Shown here one piece after another: positions 34,490-43,824 of a DNA stretch of 64,000 nucleotides. Positions within the stretch are counted from its first letter, which is position 1. Each line of letters starts with the position of its first letter. The notes under the pieces were generated by a model. The model saw nothing but the letters and a program-made list of their open reading frames with translations, was not told where the DNA came from and did not search any database. Source of the stretch: Flavobacteriaceae bacterium (GTDB taxonomy: Bacteria > Bacteroidota > Bacteroidia > Flavobacteriales > Flavobacteriaceae); NCBI GenBank assembly GCA_016780065.1, contig JADHML010000001.1:82747-146746 (forward strand). The letters run 5' to 3'. The translations under genes and the position numbers were made by a program.

Positions 34490-35464
34490 ATGAGAACCAT
34501 CCAGTTTAGAGAAGCTATTTGTGAAGCGATGTCGGAAGAAATGCGCAGAGATGAAAGCATTTACCTTATGGGAGAAGAAGTAGCTGAATACAATGGCGCT
34601 TACAAAGCCTCTAAAGGCATGTTAGATGAGTTTGGTGAAAAGCGTGTTATCGACACACCGATTTCTGAATTGGGTTTTGCTGGAATTGGGGTTGGTTCTA
34701 CCATGACTGGTAATCGCCCCATTATTGAGTTTATGACATTTAACTTTGCTTTGGTGGGCATAGATCAAATCATCAACAACGCTGCCAAAATTCGCCAAAT
34801 GTCTGGTGGTCAATTTCCCTGTCCTATAGTATTTCGGGGTCCAACTGCCTCTGCAGGTCAGTTAGCCGCAACACACTCACAGGCATTTGAAAGTTGGTAT
34901 GCCAATTGTCCTGGTCTAAAGGTAATTGTTCCTTCGAACCCTTACGATGCTAAAGGTTTGCTTAAGGCCGCCATTCGCGATGATGACCCCGTTATTTTTA
35001 TGGAGTCAGAACAAATGTATGGTGATAAGGGTGAAGTTCCCGAAGGGGAATATGTCTTGCCCATAGGCGTAGCAGATGTCAGACGTCAAGGAACCGATGT
35101 GACCATTGTTTCCTTTGGAAAAATATTCAAGGAAGCCATAGCAGCAGCTGACATCCTTGCCCAAGAAAACATTTCTTGTGATCTTATTGATTTGCGGACT
35201 GTCAGACCTCTAGATATAAATACCATCATTGAGTCTGTCAAAAAAACCAATCGTTTGGTCATTTTAGAAGAAGCATGGCCTTTTGGTAATGTCTCAACAG
35301 AGATTACTTATCAGGTTCAACAACAGGCCTTTGATTTTCTTGACGCACCAATTATTAAAATAAATACCGCAGACACTCCTGCTCCCTACTCTCCAGTTCT
35401 TTTGGCTGAATGGCTACCCAATCGAGATGATGTAGTCAAGGCAGTTAAAAAAGTGCTACTCTAA
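34490..35464 (+). CDS. pdhB: Pyruvate dehydrogenase E1 component, beta subunit
   Basis: Starting at the ATG (MRTIQFREAICEAMSEEM) the protein has 324 residues. GEEVAEYNGAYKASKGMLDEF contacts thiamine diphosphate (Glu). DTPISELGFAGIGVGSTMTG, FRGPTASAGQLAATHSQ and IDLRTVRPLDINTI are diagnostic of the E1-beta family. The preference for pyruvate over branched-chain keto acids is assigned by resemblance to flavobacterial PdhB. The alpha subunit and E2 are not adjacent, and the next gene is the membrane pyrophosphatase. Confidence 0.93.
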   Translation: MRTIQFREAICEAMSEEMRRDESIYLMGEEVAEYNGAYKASKGMLDEFGEKRVIDTPISELGFAGIGVGSTMTGNRPIIEFMTFNFALVGIDQIINNAAKIRQMSGGQFPCPIVFRGPTASAGQLAATHSQAFESWYANCPGLKVIVPSNPYDAKGLLKAAIRDDDPVIFMESEQMYGDKGEVPEGEYVLPIGVADVRRQGTDVTIVSFGKIFKEAIAAADILAQENISCDLIDLRTVRPLDINTIIESVKKTNRLVILEEAWPFGNVSTEITYQVQQQAFDFLDAPIIKINTADTPAPYSPVLLAEWLPNRDDVVKAVKKVLL

Positions 35465-35486
35465 AAAATAAACCAACATAATTATT

Positions 35487-37841
35487 ATGCAAAATACAGT
35501 ATTATACTTTCCTCTACTATTAGCCGTTATCGGTTTGATTGTGATGTACGTTCAATCCATTTGGGTACGTAAACAGTCCGTAGGCGATGACAAAATGAAA
35601 AGCATTTCAGAGAGCATAAAGCAAGGTGCTTTGGCTTTCCTAAGTGCGGAATACAGATTATTATTTGTTTTTGTCATAATTGCTTCCGTGGCCTTGTTTG
35701 GAATCTCAACTGTTGTAGAGACGACAAGCTGGCTGATTGTTCCAGCTTTTATCATAGGTGCTGTCTTTTCGGCTCTTGCTGGGAACATTGGTATGCGAAT
35801 TGCTACCGAAGCCAACGCACGAACTGCTGAGGCTGCTAAGACAAGCTTGCCACAAGCTCTGAAAATTTCTTTTGGAGGTGGTACTGTCATGGGACTTGGA
35901 GTGGCTGGTTTGGCCGTTTTTGGTCTCACTTTGATATTTATTCTCCTTTTGGGAAAGTTTATGGATGGCGCAAATGACTTTTACCTCAATATGACGGTCG
36001 TACTTGAGTCTCTTGCTGGCTTCTCCTTAGGTGCAGAATCCATCGCTCTTTTTGCTCGTGTAGGAGGCGGAATTTATACCAAAGCTGCTGATGTTGGTGC
36101 TGATTTGGTTGGTAAAGTAGAAGCGGGAATTCCTGAGGACGACCCAAGAAACCCTGCTACCATTGCCGATAATGTTGGAGACAATGTAGGGGATGTTGCC
36201 GGTATGGGCGCCGATTTGTTTGGTAGTTACGTAGCTACTGTATTGGCATCTATGGTTTTAGGTAACTACATCATTAGGGACATGAGCCTCGATCAAGGCA
36301 GTCAGTTCTCGGATGCTTTTAACGGCATGGGTCCTATACTATTGCCTTTGGTCTTAGCAGGTGTAGGAATCATTGCGTCTATTTTGGGTACTTTATTTAT
36401 TCGTATTAAAGACAATAGTGCAAAAGAAGCACAGGTCCAAAAAGCCCTTAACACTGGAAACATATTTGCCATCCTTATTACTTTAGTTGCTTCATGGTTT
36501 TTAATTGACTTTCTCCTTCCTGAAACCATCAATGGAATGCAGTTTTTTGGAGAGGGTGCCAAGGACATCCCATCTACCAATGTATTTTATGCGACCATAG
36601 TTGGGTTGGGTGTTGGATATCTAATCTCTATATTTACAGAGTATTATACAGCCTTAGGTAAAAAACCAGTGATGGACATCGTTCAAAATTCCTCTACTGG
36701 CGCAGCCACCAACATAATTGCAGGTTTGTCTGTGGGAATGATTTCAACAGCTTCTTCTGTGTTGTTGTTTGCAGCTGCCATTTGGGGCTCTTATGCATTG
36801 GCAGGCTTTTATGGCGTTGCGATTGCTGCCTCGGCTATGATGGCTACTACCGCGATGCAATTGGCCATTGACGCATTTGGTCCCATTGCGGACAATGCAG
36901 GTGGGGTTGCCGAAATGAGCGAATTGCCAAAAGAAGTCCGCGAACGTACCGATATTTTAGATTCTGTAGGTAACACCACAGCTGCTATCGGTAAAGGGTT
37001 TGCCATTGCCTCTGCCGCTCTTACGGCATTGGCCCTATTTGCTGCCTATGTAACCTTTACAGGAATTGACGGTATCAATATTTTTAAAGCAGATGTACTT
37101 GCTGCTTTGTTTATTGGAGGGATGATCCCTGTTGTGTTCTCTGCCTTGGCTATGAAGTCTGTGGGGAAAGCCGCTATGGAGATGGTACAAGAAGTTCGCC
37201 GACAGTTTAGAGAAATCCCCGGTATTTTAGAAGGCAAAGCCACCCCTGACTACGCAAAGTGTGTGGCCATCTCTACCAATGCAGCTTTAAAAGAAATGTT
37301 GTTACCTGGTTTGATTACCATCGTAACTCCGATAGTGATTGGTTTGGTCATGGGGCCAGAGGCACTGGGAAGTTATATGGCTGGTGTAGCAGTCTCAGGT
37401 GTATTATGGGCCATCTTTCAAAACAATGCCGGTGGTGCTTGGGACAACGCGAAAAAATCGTTTGAAGCAGGTGTCGAAATCAATGGAAAAATTGAAAAGA
37501 AAGGATCCGATGCTCACAAAGCAGCCGTTACGGGAGACACCGTTGGAGATCCATTTAAGGATACTTCTGGTCCTTCAATGAACATTCTTATCAAACTTAC
37601 ATGTTTGGTAGGTCTTGTGATAGCCCCCATCTTAGGAGATGGTCATGGTCATGAGGCTGTAGCACAGCAATATGAAAAAAGCATTCAAGTTGAACTTACT
37701 ACATCTGTTGAGGGTGAGACGATAGCAACTGTAACTACCGTAAAAACCAAAGATGGAGAAACTACTGAAACCATTGAGGTCTTTGAAGGAGGTGAAGCTG
37801 AAGTAAAAGCTAAAATTGATGCGTTGACTACTCAATTTTAA
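35487..37841 (+). CDS. hppA: Membrane-bound ion-pumping pyrophosphatase, K+-dependent type
   Basis: The 784-residue protein has the H+/Na+-PPase motifs. These are [35 protein letters not shown] near 205 (pyrophosphate/Mg site), [16 protein letters not shown] near 468, and [18 protein letters not shown] near 678. [10 protein letters not shown] has Ala where K+-independent pumps have Lys, so it is predicted to be K+-dependent, the group that includes Na+ pumps. About 60 residues of acidic, Thr/Glu-rich tail follow the last membrane helix, longer than usual. It follows pdhB by 22 nt and ends at a strong terminator. Confidence 0.94.
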   Translation: MQNTVLYFPLLLAVIGLIVMYVQSIWVRKQSVGDDKMKSISESIKQGALAFLSAEYRLLFVFVIIASVALFGISTVVETTSWLIVPAFIIGAVFSALAGNIGMRIATEANARTAEAAKTSLPQALKISFGGGTVMGLGVAGLAVFGLTLIFILLLGKFMDGANDFYLNMTVVLESLAGFSLGAESIALFARVGGGIYTKAADVGADLVGKVEAGIPEDDPRNPATIADNVGDNVGDVAGMGADLFGSYVATVLASMVLGNYIIRDMSLDQGSQFSDAFNGMGPILLPLVLAGVGIIASILGTLFIRIKDNSAKEAQVQKALNTGNIFAILITLVASWFLIDFLLPETINGMQFFGEGAKDIPSTNVFYATIVGLGVGYLISIFTEYYTALGKKPVMDIVQNSSTGAATNIIAGLSVGMISTASSVLLFAAAIWGSYALAGFYGVAIAASAMMATTAMQLAIDAFGPIADNAGGVAEMSELPKEVRERTDILDSVGNTTAAIGKGFAIASAALTALALFAAYVTFTGIDGINIFKADVLAALFIGGMIPVVFSALAMKSVGKAAMEMVQEVRRQFREIPGILEGKATPDYAKCVAISTNAALKEMLLPGLITIVTPIVIGLVMGPEALGSYMAGVAVSGVLWAIFQNNAGGAWDNAKKSFEAGVEINGKIEKKGSDAHKAAVTGDTVGDPFKDTSGPSMNILIKLTCLVGLVIAPILGDGHGHEAVAQQYEKSIQVELTTSVEGETIATVTTVKTKDGETTETIEVFEGGEAEVKAKIDALTTQF

Positions 37842-37861
37842 AAAAAAAGTACCTAAAAAAT

Positions 37862-37887
37862 AAAAGGCGCCATTTGGCGCCTTTTTT
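37862..37887. terminator. Bidirectional terminator between hppA and the deoxynucleoside kinase gene
   Basis: AAAAGGCGCC (37862-37871), loop ATTT and GGCGCCTTTT (37876-37885) form a perfect 10-bp stem with T-rich ends on both strands. It separates two convergent genes. Confidence 0.9.
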
Positions 37888-38506
37888 ATTTTTTGAATAA
37901 TCCGTGGAGTTGACTATCTATCTGTTCTATAATTTTTCCTAGATCTTCGGGTTTGTCAACAAAATCTAAATCATCTACATCGAAAGTGATGAGTTTCCCT
38001 TTATCGTATCCGTGTATCCACGCCTCATAGCGCTCATTTAAGCGACTGAGGTATTCGATACTTATGGAGTTTTCATAAGCACGTCCTCTTTTGTGTATTT
38101 GATCGACCAAGTTTGGGATCGAGCTTCTTAGATAGATCAATAAATCTGGACCTTTTACCAAAGATTCCATCAGATCAAAAAGTGCACCATAGTTTTCAAA
38201 ATCCCGATGCGTCATCAATCCCATAGCGTGCAAATTGGGTGCAAAAATATGGGCATCTTCATAGATGGTTCGATCTTGTATGACGGTCTTTTTATTTTGA
38301 TGTATTTCAAGTATTTGTCGAAACCTACTGTTTAGAAAATACACTTGTAGATTAAAAGACCAGCGCTCCATTTCAGCATAAAAATCATCTAAGTATGGAT
38401 TTTGTACGACATCCTCATACTGAGGTTCCCACTTATAATGCTTGGCTAATAGTTCTGTAAGTGTTGTTTTTCCGGCACCTATGTTACCGGCCACAGCAAT
38501 ATGCAT
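37886..38506 (-). CDS. Deoxynucleoside kinase
   Basis: This 206-residue kinase has a P-loop at the N-terminus (IAVAGNIGAGKTTLTELLAKHY). It also has the DRTIYEDAHIFAPNLHAMGLM segment with the DR(S/T) motif near 93, LIYLRSSIPNLVDQIHKRGR near 135 (LID region), and ISIEYLSRLNERYEAW. It belongs to the dCK/dGK-like family that phosphorylates deoxynucleosides for salvage. The specific base cannot be told from sequence. It is monocistronic and convergent with hppA. Confidence 0.92.
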   Translation of the reverse strand: MHIAVAGNIGAGKTTLTELLAKHYKWEPQYEDVVQNPYLDDFYAEMERWSFNLQVYFLNSRFRQILEIHQNKKTVIQDRTIYEDAHIFAPNLHAMGLMTHRDFENYGALFDLMESLVKGPDLLIYLRSSIPNLVDQIHKRGRAYENSISIEYLSRLNERYEAWIHGYDKGKLITFDVDDLDFVDKPEDLGKIIEQIDSQLHGLFKK

Positions 38507-38673
38507 AATAGATGATTTTAATTAAAGTCTAAAAATATAAAATTCATACTAGAGTTAGATACTTAATATTGATTTCTATACAACTTTATTCCATCTCCCT
38601 TATCAATAATAATCGAATCCCTAAGATTTGCCAAAAAGAGAAAATAATTTTTAACCCCATACTGAATTATGTC

Positions 38674-38681
38674 TATCTTTG
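38674..38681 (+). promoter_or_regulatory. -7 box before the DUF6588-type gene
   Basis: TATCTTTG matches TAnnTTTG, 18 nt before the ATG at 38700, and overlaps the TTG start used by the track. No clear TTG lies at -33. Confidence 0.45.
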
Positions 38682-38699
38682 GAAAATAAACCTACAATA

Positions 38700-39701
38700 A
38701 TGAAACAAACTCTAATTATATTTTTTAGCGTATTCTTTTTCGCTTCTTCAAATGCACAACTGTTTGGAGACATAGACAACTTACTACGAGCATCTGAAGC
38801 TGATGCAGCTATTTTGGCTGAAGACTACACCCGACCTTTGGGTAAAGCACTTATTTATGGATTGAATTCAGGTTGGGCCAGCAGTGCCAAGACCCATAAA
38901 AAATTAGGATTTGACCTCACTATTGGGGTGGCTACCCCTTTTACTCCAGAGGCTGATGAGTCTTTTATGCCAGAAAGGCTGACTTCTATACAAACCCCCT
39001 CTAGCAATTTACCTACCATTTTTGGTGAGGGGCAACCCACGGATTTAAATGTCACCCTTCCCGCAGATGGCGTCCGTCCTGAACTCACTGGAACCCTTAC
39101 CTTCCCTGGGGGATATAAAGACGAGTTGCCTGCCAATACGCTGCCGGCACCCTTTGTTCAAGCGGGCTTAGGGTTGTTTTTCGATACAGATCTCATAGTG
39201 CGTTATGTGCCTGAAATCGAAAGAGAGGGAACAAATTTTAACTTGTTTGGCTTAGGATTAAAGCACAACCTTATGCAGTATTTTGGACCACTCGACAAGC
39301 TTCCATTAAATGTCTCTCTATTGGCGGCATTCACACAGACAGAAATGACCTATGACATACCTGAACAAGTCAATCAACAAATCGCATTTGATGTCAATGC
39401 CTACACAGTGCAAGCGCTGGCTTCGGTAGACTTACCCATTATCAGTGTTTTCGGAGGCGTTGGCTATAGCGCTGGAACCTCAAACCTTAGAGTTTTGGGA
39501 GATTATGATTTAGCATATAATGTTCAAGGCACCGACTACACCCGACCATTGACCGATCCCTTAGACCTTTCCTATGATGCCAGTGGGATGATGGGCGTTG
39601 TTGGTATGAGAATGAACCTGTTGTTTTTAAAGATTTTTGCCAACTACACCCTTCAGGAGTACAATACTTTGACTGCAGGGATTTCGCTTAGCTTTCGTTA
39701 A
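38700..39701 (+). CDS. Secreted or outer-membrane beta-rich protein (DUF6588-like)
   Basis: From the ATG at 38700 the product has 333 residues. A signal peptide (MKQTLIIFFSVFFFASSNAQ) is followed by LFGDIDNLLRASEADAAILAEDYTRPLGKALIYGLNSGW, a motif of a Bacteroidota family I know as DUF6588. The rest alternates hydrophobic and polar residues and ends TLTAGISLSFR, fitting a beta-barrel. The function is unknown. It lies alone between the deoxynucleoside kinase gene and the met operon leader. Confidence 0.7.
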   Translation: MKQTLIIFFSVFFFASSNAQLFGDIDNLLRASEADAAILAEDYTRPLGKALIYGLNSGWASSAKTHKKLGFDLTIGVATPFTPEADESFMPERLTSIQTPSSNLPTIFGEGQPTDLNVTLPADGVRPELTGTLTFPGGYKDELPANTLPAPFVQAGLGLFFDTDLIVRYVPEIEREGTNFNLFGLGLKHNLMQYFGPLDKLPLNVSLLAAFTQTEMTYDIPEQVNQQIAFDVNAYTVQALASVDLPIISVFGGVGYSAGTSNLRVLGDYDLAYNVQGTDYTRPLTDPLDLSYDASGMMGVVGMRMNLLFLKIFANYTLQEYNTLTAGISLSFR

Positions 39702-39717
39702 ATAATACAAAAAACAT

Positions 39718-39747
39718 TTTGATGTTTGTAAGTGCGTTGTATATTTG
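39718..39747 (+). promoter_or_regulatory. Promoter of the met operon
   Basis: TTTG (39718-39721), an 18-nt spacer and TATATTTG (39740-39747) match the Bacteroidota consensus. Transcription would start near 39753, just before the AGAGG that opens the leader structure. Confidence 0.7.
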
Positions 39748-39756
39748 CAACGCAAA

Positions 39757-39855
39757 AGAGGATGGATTTGACTGATTGCAACCTCTCTAAAAAAGTGCTA
39801 AAGCAGTGGTTGCTTTACCCAAGACGAGTATTAGTCAAATCCCCAAAAAGCAACC
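39757..39855 (+). promoter_or_regulatory. SAM-II-like riboswitch leader with start-site-sequestering helix
   Basis: The leader begins AGAGG (39757-39761), pairing with CCTCT (39782-39786). The loop contains CTGATTGCAACC, and AAAAGTGCTAAAGC follows. This order, with the conserved GCTAAA after the first stem, resembles the H-type pseudoknot of SAM-II riboswitches. GGTTGCTTT (39808-39816) can pair perfectly with AAAGCAACC (39847-39855) directly before the metK ATG, blocking translation. Alternatively GGTTGC can pair with GCAACC at 39778-39783 inside the aptamer. The SAM-II class is my best match and was not tested by covariance search. The competing helices are directly visible. Confidence 0.6.
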
Positions 39856-39859
39856 AAAT

Positions 39860-41119
39860 ATGGCTTATTTTTTTACATCTGAATCTGTTTCTGAAGGGCA
39901 TCCCGACAAAGTTGCTGATCAGATTAGTGATGCTTTATTAGATCATTTCCTTGCATTTGACCCTGATAGCAAAGTCGCTTGTGAAACCTTAGTTACCACT
40001 GGTCAGGTGGTTTTGTCTGGTGAGGTAAAAAGCACCACATATCTCGATGTACAAAACATTGCACGTCAAACCATCAACCGAATCGGTTATACAAAAGTGG
40101 AATATCAGTTCTCTGGAGACTCTTGTGGCGTAGTTTCATTGATTCATGAACAGTCACAGGATATCAATCGAGGAGTAGATCGATCCAAAAAAGAAGAACA
40201 AGGAGCCGGAGATCAAGGTATTATGTTTGGATATGCATCTAACGAAACGGACAATTACATGCCTTTGCCTTTGGCTATTTCACATAAAATTCTTGAGATA
40301 TTGGCTGATTTTCGTCATTCGGGAGATGTGATTCCATACCTGCGACCTGATGCCAAATCGCAGGTTACTATCGAATATAGTGACGATCATAAACCATTAC
40401 GTATAGACAATATTGTCATTTCTACCCAACATGACGATTTTGATGAAGATGCTGAAATGTTAGCCCGTATCAAAAAAGACATTATTGGTCTAGTCATTCC
40501 AAAAGTCATTGCTTCTTTTAATGAAAGAGTACAAAAGCTTTTTAATCAAGACATCATATACCATATTAACCCCACAGGCAAATTTGTCATAGGAGGTCCT
40601 CACGGAGACACAGGTCTTACAGGACGAAAAATCATTGTAGACACTTATGGTGGTAAAGGCGCTCATGGAGGAGGTGCTTTTAGTGGAAAAGACCCAAGTA
40701 AAGTAGATCGTAGTGCGGCTTATGCAGCACGCCATATGGCTAAAAATGCAGTTGCAGCTGGAGTCTGTGATGAGATACTGGTGCAATTGAGTTATGCCAT
40801 TGGTGTTGCCAAACCCACTTCTGTTTTCGTGGACACCTATGGGACCGCTAAAGTCGACTTGACAGATGGTCAGATTGCTGAACGTCTTCAAACCGCTTTT
40901 GACTTAACTCCTTATGGTATCGAAAAACGCCTCAAACTACGAACGCCTATCTACTTAGAGACCGCTGCATATGGTCACATGGGCAGAACGCCCAGAGTGG
41001 TCAAAAAAGTTTTTGAGTCTCTATATAATGGAAAAACTGAGATTGAGGTAGCCCTTTTCCCTTGGGAAAAATTAGATGCTGTCCAAGACATTCAACAAAT
41101 ATTTAACATCAATAGCTAA
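39860..41119 (+). CDS. metK: S-adenosylmethionine synthetase
   Basis: The ATG at 39860 ([20 protein letters not shown]) is the true start; the upstream extension in the track lies in the leader RNA. The 419-residue product has the ATP/methionine-site [16 protein letters not shown]. It also has [10 protein letters not shown] (about 120), the phosphate-binding [24 protein letters not shown], and [15 protein letters not shown]. It makes SAM from methionine and ATP. As first gene of an operon of methionine genes behind a SAM-responsive-looking leader, it would be repressed by its own product. Confidence 0.96.
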   Translation: MAYFFTSESVSEGHPDKVADQISDALLDHFLAFDPDSKVACETLVTTGQVVLSGEVKSTTYLDVQNIARQTINRIGYTKVEYQFSGDSCGVVSLIHEQSQDINRGVDRSKKEEQGAGDQGIMFGYASNETDNYMPLPLAISHKILEILADFRHSGDVIPYLRPDAKSQVTIEYSDDHKPLRIDNIVISTQHDDFDEDAEMLARIKKDIIGLVIPKVIASFNERVQKLFNQDIIYHINPTGKFVIGGPHGDTGLTGRKIIVDTYGGKGAHGGGAFSGKDPSKVDRSAAYAARHMAKNAVAAGVCDEILVQLSYAIGVAKPTSVFVDTYGTAKVDLTDGQIAERLQTAFDLTPYGIEKRLKLRTPIYLETAAYGHMGRTPRVVKKVFESLYNGKTEIEVALFPWEKLDAVQDIQQIFNINS

Positions 41120-41122
41120 CTT

Positions 41123-42397
41123 ATGAGTACACAACAATTTTCAACAGATGCTTTGCATGCAGGGCATGATGTAACAACCACTCAAGGTACCCGTGCGGTT
41201 CCTATTTATCAATCAACATCTTATGTGTTTAATGATACCGATCATGCAGCCAATTTATTTGCACTTGCAGAACCAGGTTATATTTATACTCGATTAAACA
41301 ACCCTACAGCCGATGTATTGGAGCAGCGTATGGCCGCTCTCGAAGGCGGTATAGCTGCGGTAGCTACGGCTTCTGGAACTTCAGCCATTAGCACTGCGTT
41401 GTTGGTGCTGCTTAAGGCAGGTGATCATATTGTAGCTTCAAACAGTTTATACGGAGGTACTTACAACATGCTTAAGGTAATGATGCCTCGTTTGGGAATC
41501 ACCACTACATTTGTGGATTCCGAGGACCCAAAAAACTTTGCTGCAGCTGTTCAAGACAACACGCGATTGTTTTTTGCCGAATCATTGGGAAATCCCAAGT
41601 TAGATGTGCTAGACCTTAAAGCCATTTCTGCGGAGGCAAAAGCCGCCAAAGTACCCTTTATGGTAGACAATACAGTAGCTACACCAGCTCTGCTTAAGCC
41701 TATTGAGCATGGTGCGAATATTGTCATCCACTCGTTGACCAAATATGCCAACGGAAATGGTACCGCTATGGGTGGTGTGATTGTTGATGCAGGAACCTTT
41801 GATTGGTCCAACGGAAACTTCCCTGAGTTCACTTCGCCCTCAGCAGGCTATCATGGTTTGGTACTACACGAGGCACTAGGCCCTGCGGCGTACATAGCCA
41901 AAGCTCGTATTGAAGGACTACGTGATTTAGGTGCTGCTATCAGCCCGTTCAACGCGTTTCAAATCATTCAAGGCCTTGAGACTTGGGAGGTGCGCATGCA
42001 AAAGCACAGTCAAAACGCTTTAGAACTTGCCCAATGGCTTCAAGATCAAGATCATGTAGCATGGGTGAGCTATCCTGGGCTTAAAGGAGGGAAATACTAT
42101 GATTTAGCCCAAAGCTACTTACCAAAGGGTCAAAGCGGTATATTGACTTTTGGTCTTAAAGGAGGTTTTGACGCTGCTAAAACCGTGGTAAACAAAACTC
42201 AATTGTTCTCACTTTTGGCAAACATCGGGGATACCAAATCTTTGGTGATTCACCCTGCTAGTACCACACACCAACAATTGTCCGAAGAGGAACAAGCCAC
42301 CACAGGTGTGACTCAAGATTTGGTGCGTTTGTCAGTTGGTTTGGAGGACGTTGCTGACCTCAAAGCAGATCTTAAACAAGCGTTTGATAGTCTATAA
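41123..42397 (+). CDS. metY: O-acetylhomoserine sulfhydrylase
   Basis: The 424-residue PLP enzyme of the Cys/Met metabolism family has YTRLNNPTADVLEQRMAALEGG near 54, MVDNTVATPALLKPIEHGANIVIHSLTKYANGNG near 180 (PLP lysine in SLTKY), and a C-terminal HPASTTHQQLSEEE. The length and the long insertion fit MetY rather than cystathionine enzymes. It makes homocysteine from O-acetylhomoserine and sulfide. It starts 3 nt after metK and precedes metX, the source of its substrate. Confidence 0.93.
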   Translation: MSTQQFSTDALHAGHDVTTTQGTRAVPIYQSTSYVFNDTDHAANLFALAEPGYIYTRLNNPTADVLEQRMAALEGGIAAVATASGTSAISTALLVLLKAGDHIVASNSLYGGTYNMLKVMMPRLGITTTFVDSEDPKNFAAAVQDNTRLFFAESLGNPKLDVLDLKAISAEAKAAKVPFMVDNTVATPALLKPIEHGANIVIHSLTKYANGNGTAMGGVIVDAGTFDWSNGNFPEFTSPSAGYHGLVLHEALGPAAYIAKARIEGLRDLGAAISPFNAFQIIQGLETWEVRMQKHSQNALELAQWLQDQDHVAWVSYPGLKGGKYYDLAQSYLPKGQSGILTFGLKGGFDAAKTVVNKTQLFSLLANIGDTKSLVIHPASTTHQQLSEEEQATTGVTQDLVRLSVGLEDVADLKADLKQAFDSL

Positions 42398-42418
42398 AAT
42401 CACAATAAAGCAATACCA

Positions 42419-43390
42419 ATGTCAGAAAGAAAGTACATAGACTTTCCGAAATACAAAACCTTATCGGGCAACCAAATGGATTTGAAAATCTCTTACAAAT
42501 CCTTTGGCTGTCCTATGGGGACTGCTCCAGTGGTATTGGTCAATCATTCTCTAACTGGAAACGCTGACGTTACGGGAGAAGAGGGTTGGTGGCCACAAAT
42601 AATAGGCCCAGACAAATTGATAGACACCCATACCTATACCGTGTTGGCTTTCAATTTTCCAGGAAATGGTGATGATAATTATCTCATTGAAGACTACGAG
42701 CACCTGATACTCCGTGACATTGCTTTTTTGGTCAAAGCAGCTTTAGATAAGCTTAAGATAGACAAACTGTATGCTGCCATAGGAGGTTCTATTGGGGGAG
42801 CCTTGGCGTGGGAGTTGGCAGCTTCTTATCCTGATCTCATAGAAAACCTAGTGCCCATTGCTTGCGATTGGAAAACCTCTGACTGGGTATTGGCCCATAC
42901 ACTCTTACAAGATCAGATCTTAAAAAACTCTAGCCAACCCCTTTACGATGCGCGCATACATGCCATGTTGTGTTATCGTACCCCTGAATCTTTCAAATTT
43001 CGTTTTAATAGAACCATCAACCCTGAAAAAGATATTTTTAACATTGACAGTTGGTTGTTTTACCATGGCGAAAAACTCGAGAAAAGATTTCATCTTCAAG
43101 CCTACAAGTTGATGAACCATTTGTTACGAACCATTGATATAACGCAAGATCGTGGGTCATTTGAGCAGATTGTTGAGCAGATTTCCGCCAATATATACTT
43201 GGTTTCAATCGATTCGGATTTGTTTTTTACCGATGAAGAAAACAGAGAGACCTACAAAAGCCTTATGAGCTACAAACACAACCTGCACTATAAAACCATT
43301 AAATCCATTCATGGACATGATGCTTTTCTGATTGAGTTTGATCAATTGAATGAGCTCCTTCAGCCTGTTTTTGCAAACCCTAAAACTTAA
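42419..43390 (+). CDS. metX: Homoserine O-acetyltransferase-like alpha/beta hydrolase
   Basis: The 323-residue protein has the MetX features: VLVNHSLTGNADV (oxyanion region), GWWPQIIGPDKLIDTHTYTVLAFNFPGN, the nucleophile serine in AAIGGSIGGALAWELA near 125, and the catalytic His in IHGHDAFLIEF near the end. It acylates homoserine, the first committed step of methionine synthesis. It lies directly between metY and an OsmC-like gene. It is slightly shorter than the usual 350-380 residues. Confidence 0.88.
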   Translation: MSERKYIDFPKYKTLSGNQMDLKISYKSFGCPMGTAPVVLVNHSLTGNADVTGEEGWWPQIIGPDKLIDTHTYTVLAFNFPGNGDDNYLIEDYEHLILRDIAFLVKAALDKLKIDKLYAAIGGSIGGALAWELAASYPDLIENLVPIACDWKTSDWVLAHTLLQDQILKNSSQPLYDARIHAMLCYRTPESFKFRFNRTINPEKDIFNIDSWLFYHGEKLEKRFHLQAYKLMNHLLRTIDITQDRGSFEQIVEQISANIYLVSIDSDLFFTDEENRETYKSLMSYKHNLHYKTIKSIHGHDAFLIEFDQLNELLQPVFANPKT

Positions 43391-43395
43391 TATTT

Positions 43396-43824
43396 ATGAA
43401 AATCGAACTTACACATCAATCAGACTATCATGCCACGATTACCGATAACCGTGGTTATACCATCGATATCGACAACAAATCTGTAGACAATCCTAAGGGA
43501 GCAAGTCCAATGGAGCTGTTGCTTATGGGGTTGGCTGGTTGTAGCAGCATTGATATTGTGCATATTCTTGATAAGCAAAAGATCAAACCGGATAGCCTTA
43601 AGATTGAAGTTCATGGAAATCGCCAAGTTGATGCAACACCTGCTTTGTTCACGGATATTCATGCGACGGTCAAGGTAACCGGAGATGTCAAACCAGATCG
43701 TATATACAGAGCGGCTAAACTCTCCTTTGAAAAATATTGCTCAGTTTCTAAAACTTTAGAAGCTACTGCCAAAATCACTTTTTCCGTAATCGTAAATGAT
43801 GCATTTTATGAGTCAAAAAAATAA
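43396..43824 (+). CDS. OsmC family protein
   Basis: A 142-residue OsmC/Ohr-fold protein. The two redox cysteines are in LMGLAGCSSIDIVHIL near 48 and KYCSVSKTL near 114, separated as in OsmC. Members reduce organic hydroperoxides or act on thiol chemistry. The gene is inside the met operon, 5 nt after metX and overlapping metZ by 29 nt. Genes of this subtype often accompany sulfur amino acid genes. A link to sulfide or persulfide handling is inference. Confidence 0.88.
   Translation: MKIELTHQSDYHATITDNRGYTIDIDNKSVDNPKGASPMELLLMGLAGCSSIDIVHILDKQKIKPDSLKIEVHGNRQVDATPALFTDIHATVKVTGDVKPDRIYRAAKLSFEKYCSVSKTLEATAKITFSVIVNDAFYESKK

Noticed and set aside
39732-39941. ORF in the metK leader
   Set aside because: It is in a different frame from metK, lies across the structured leader, and has no ribosome site or family signature.
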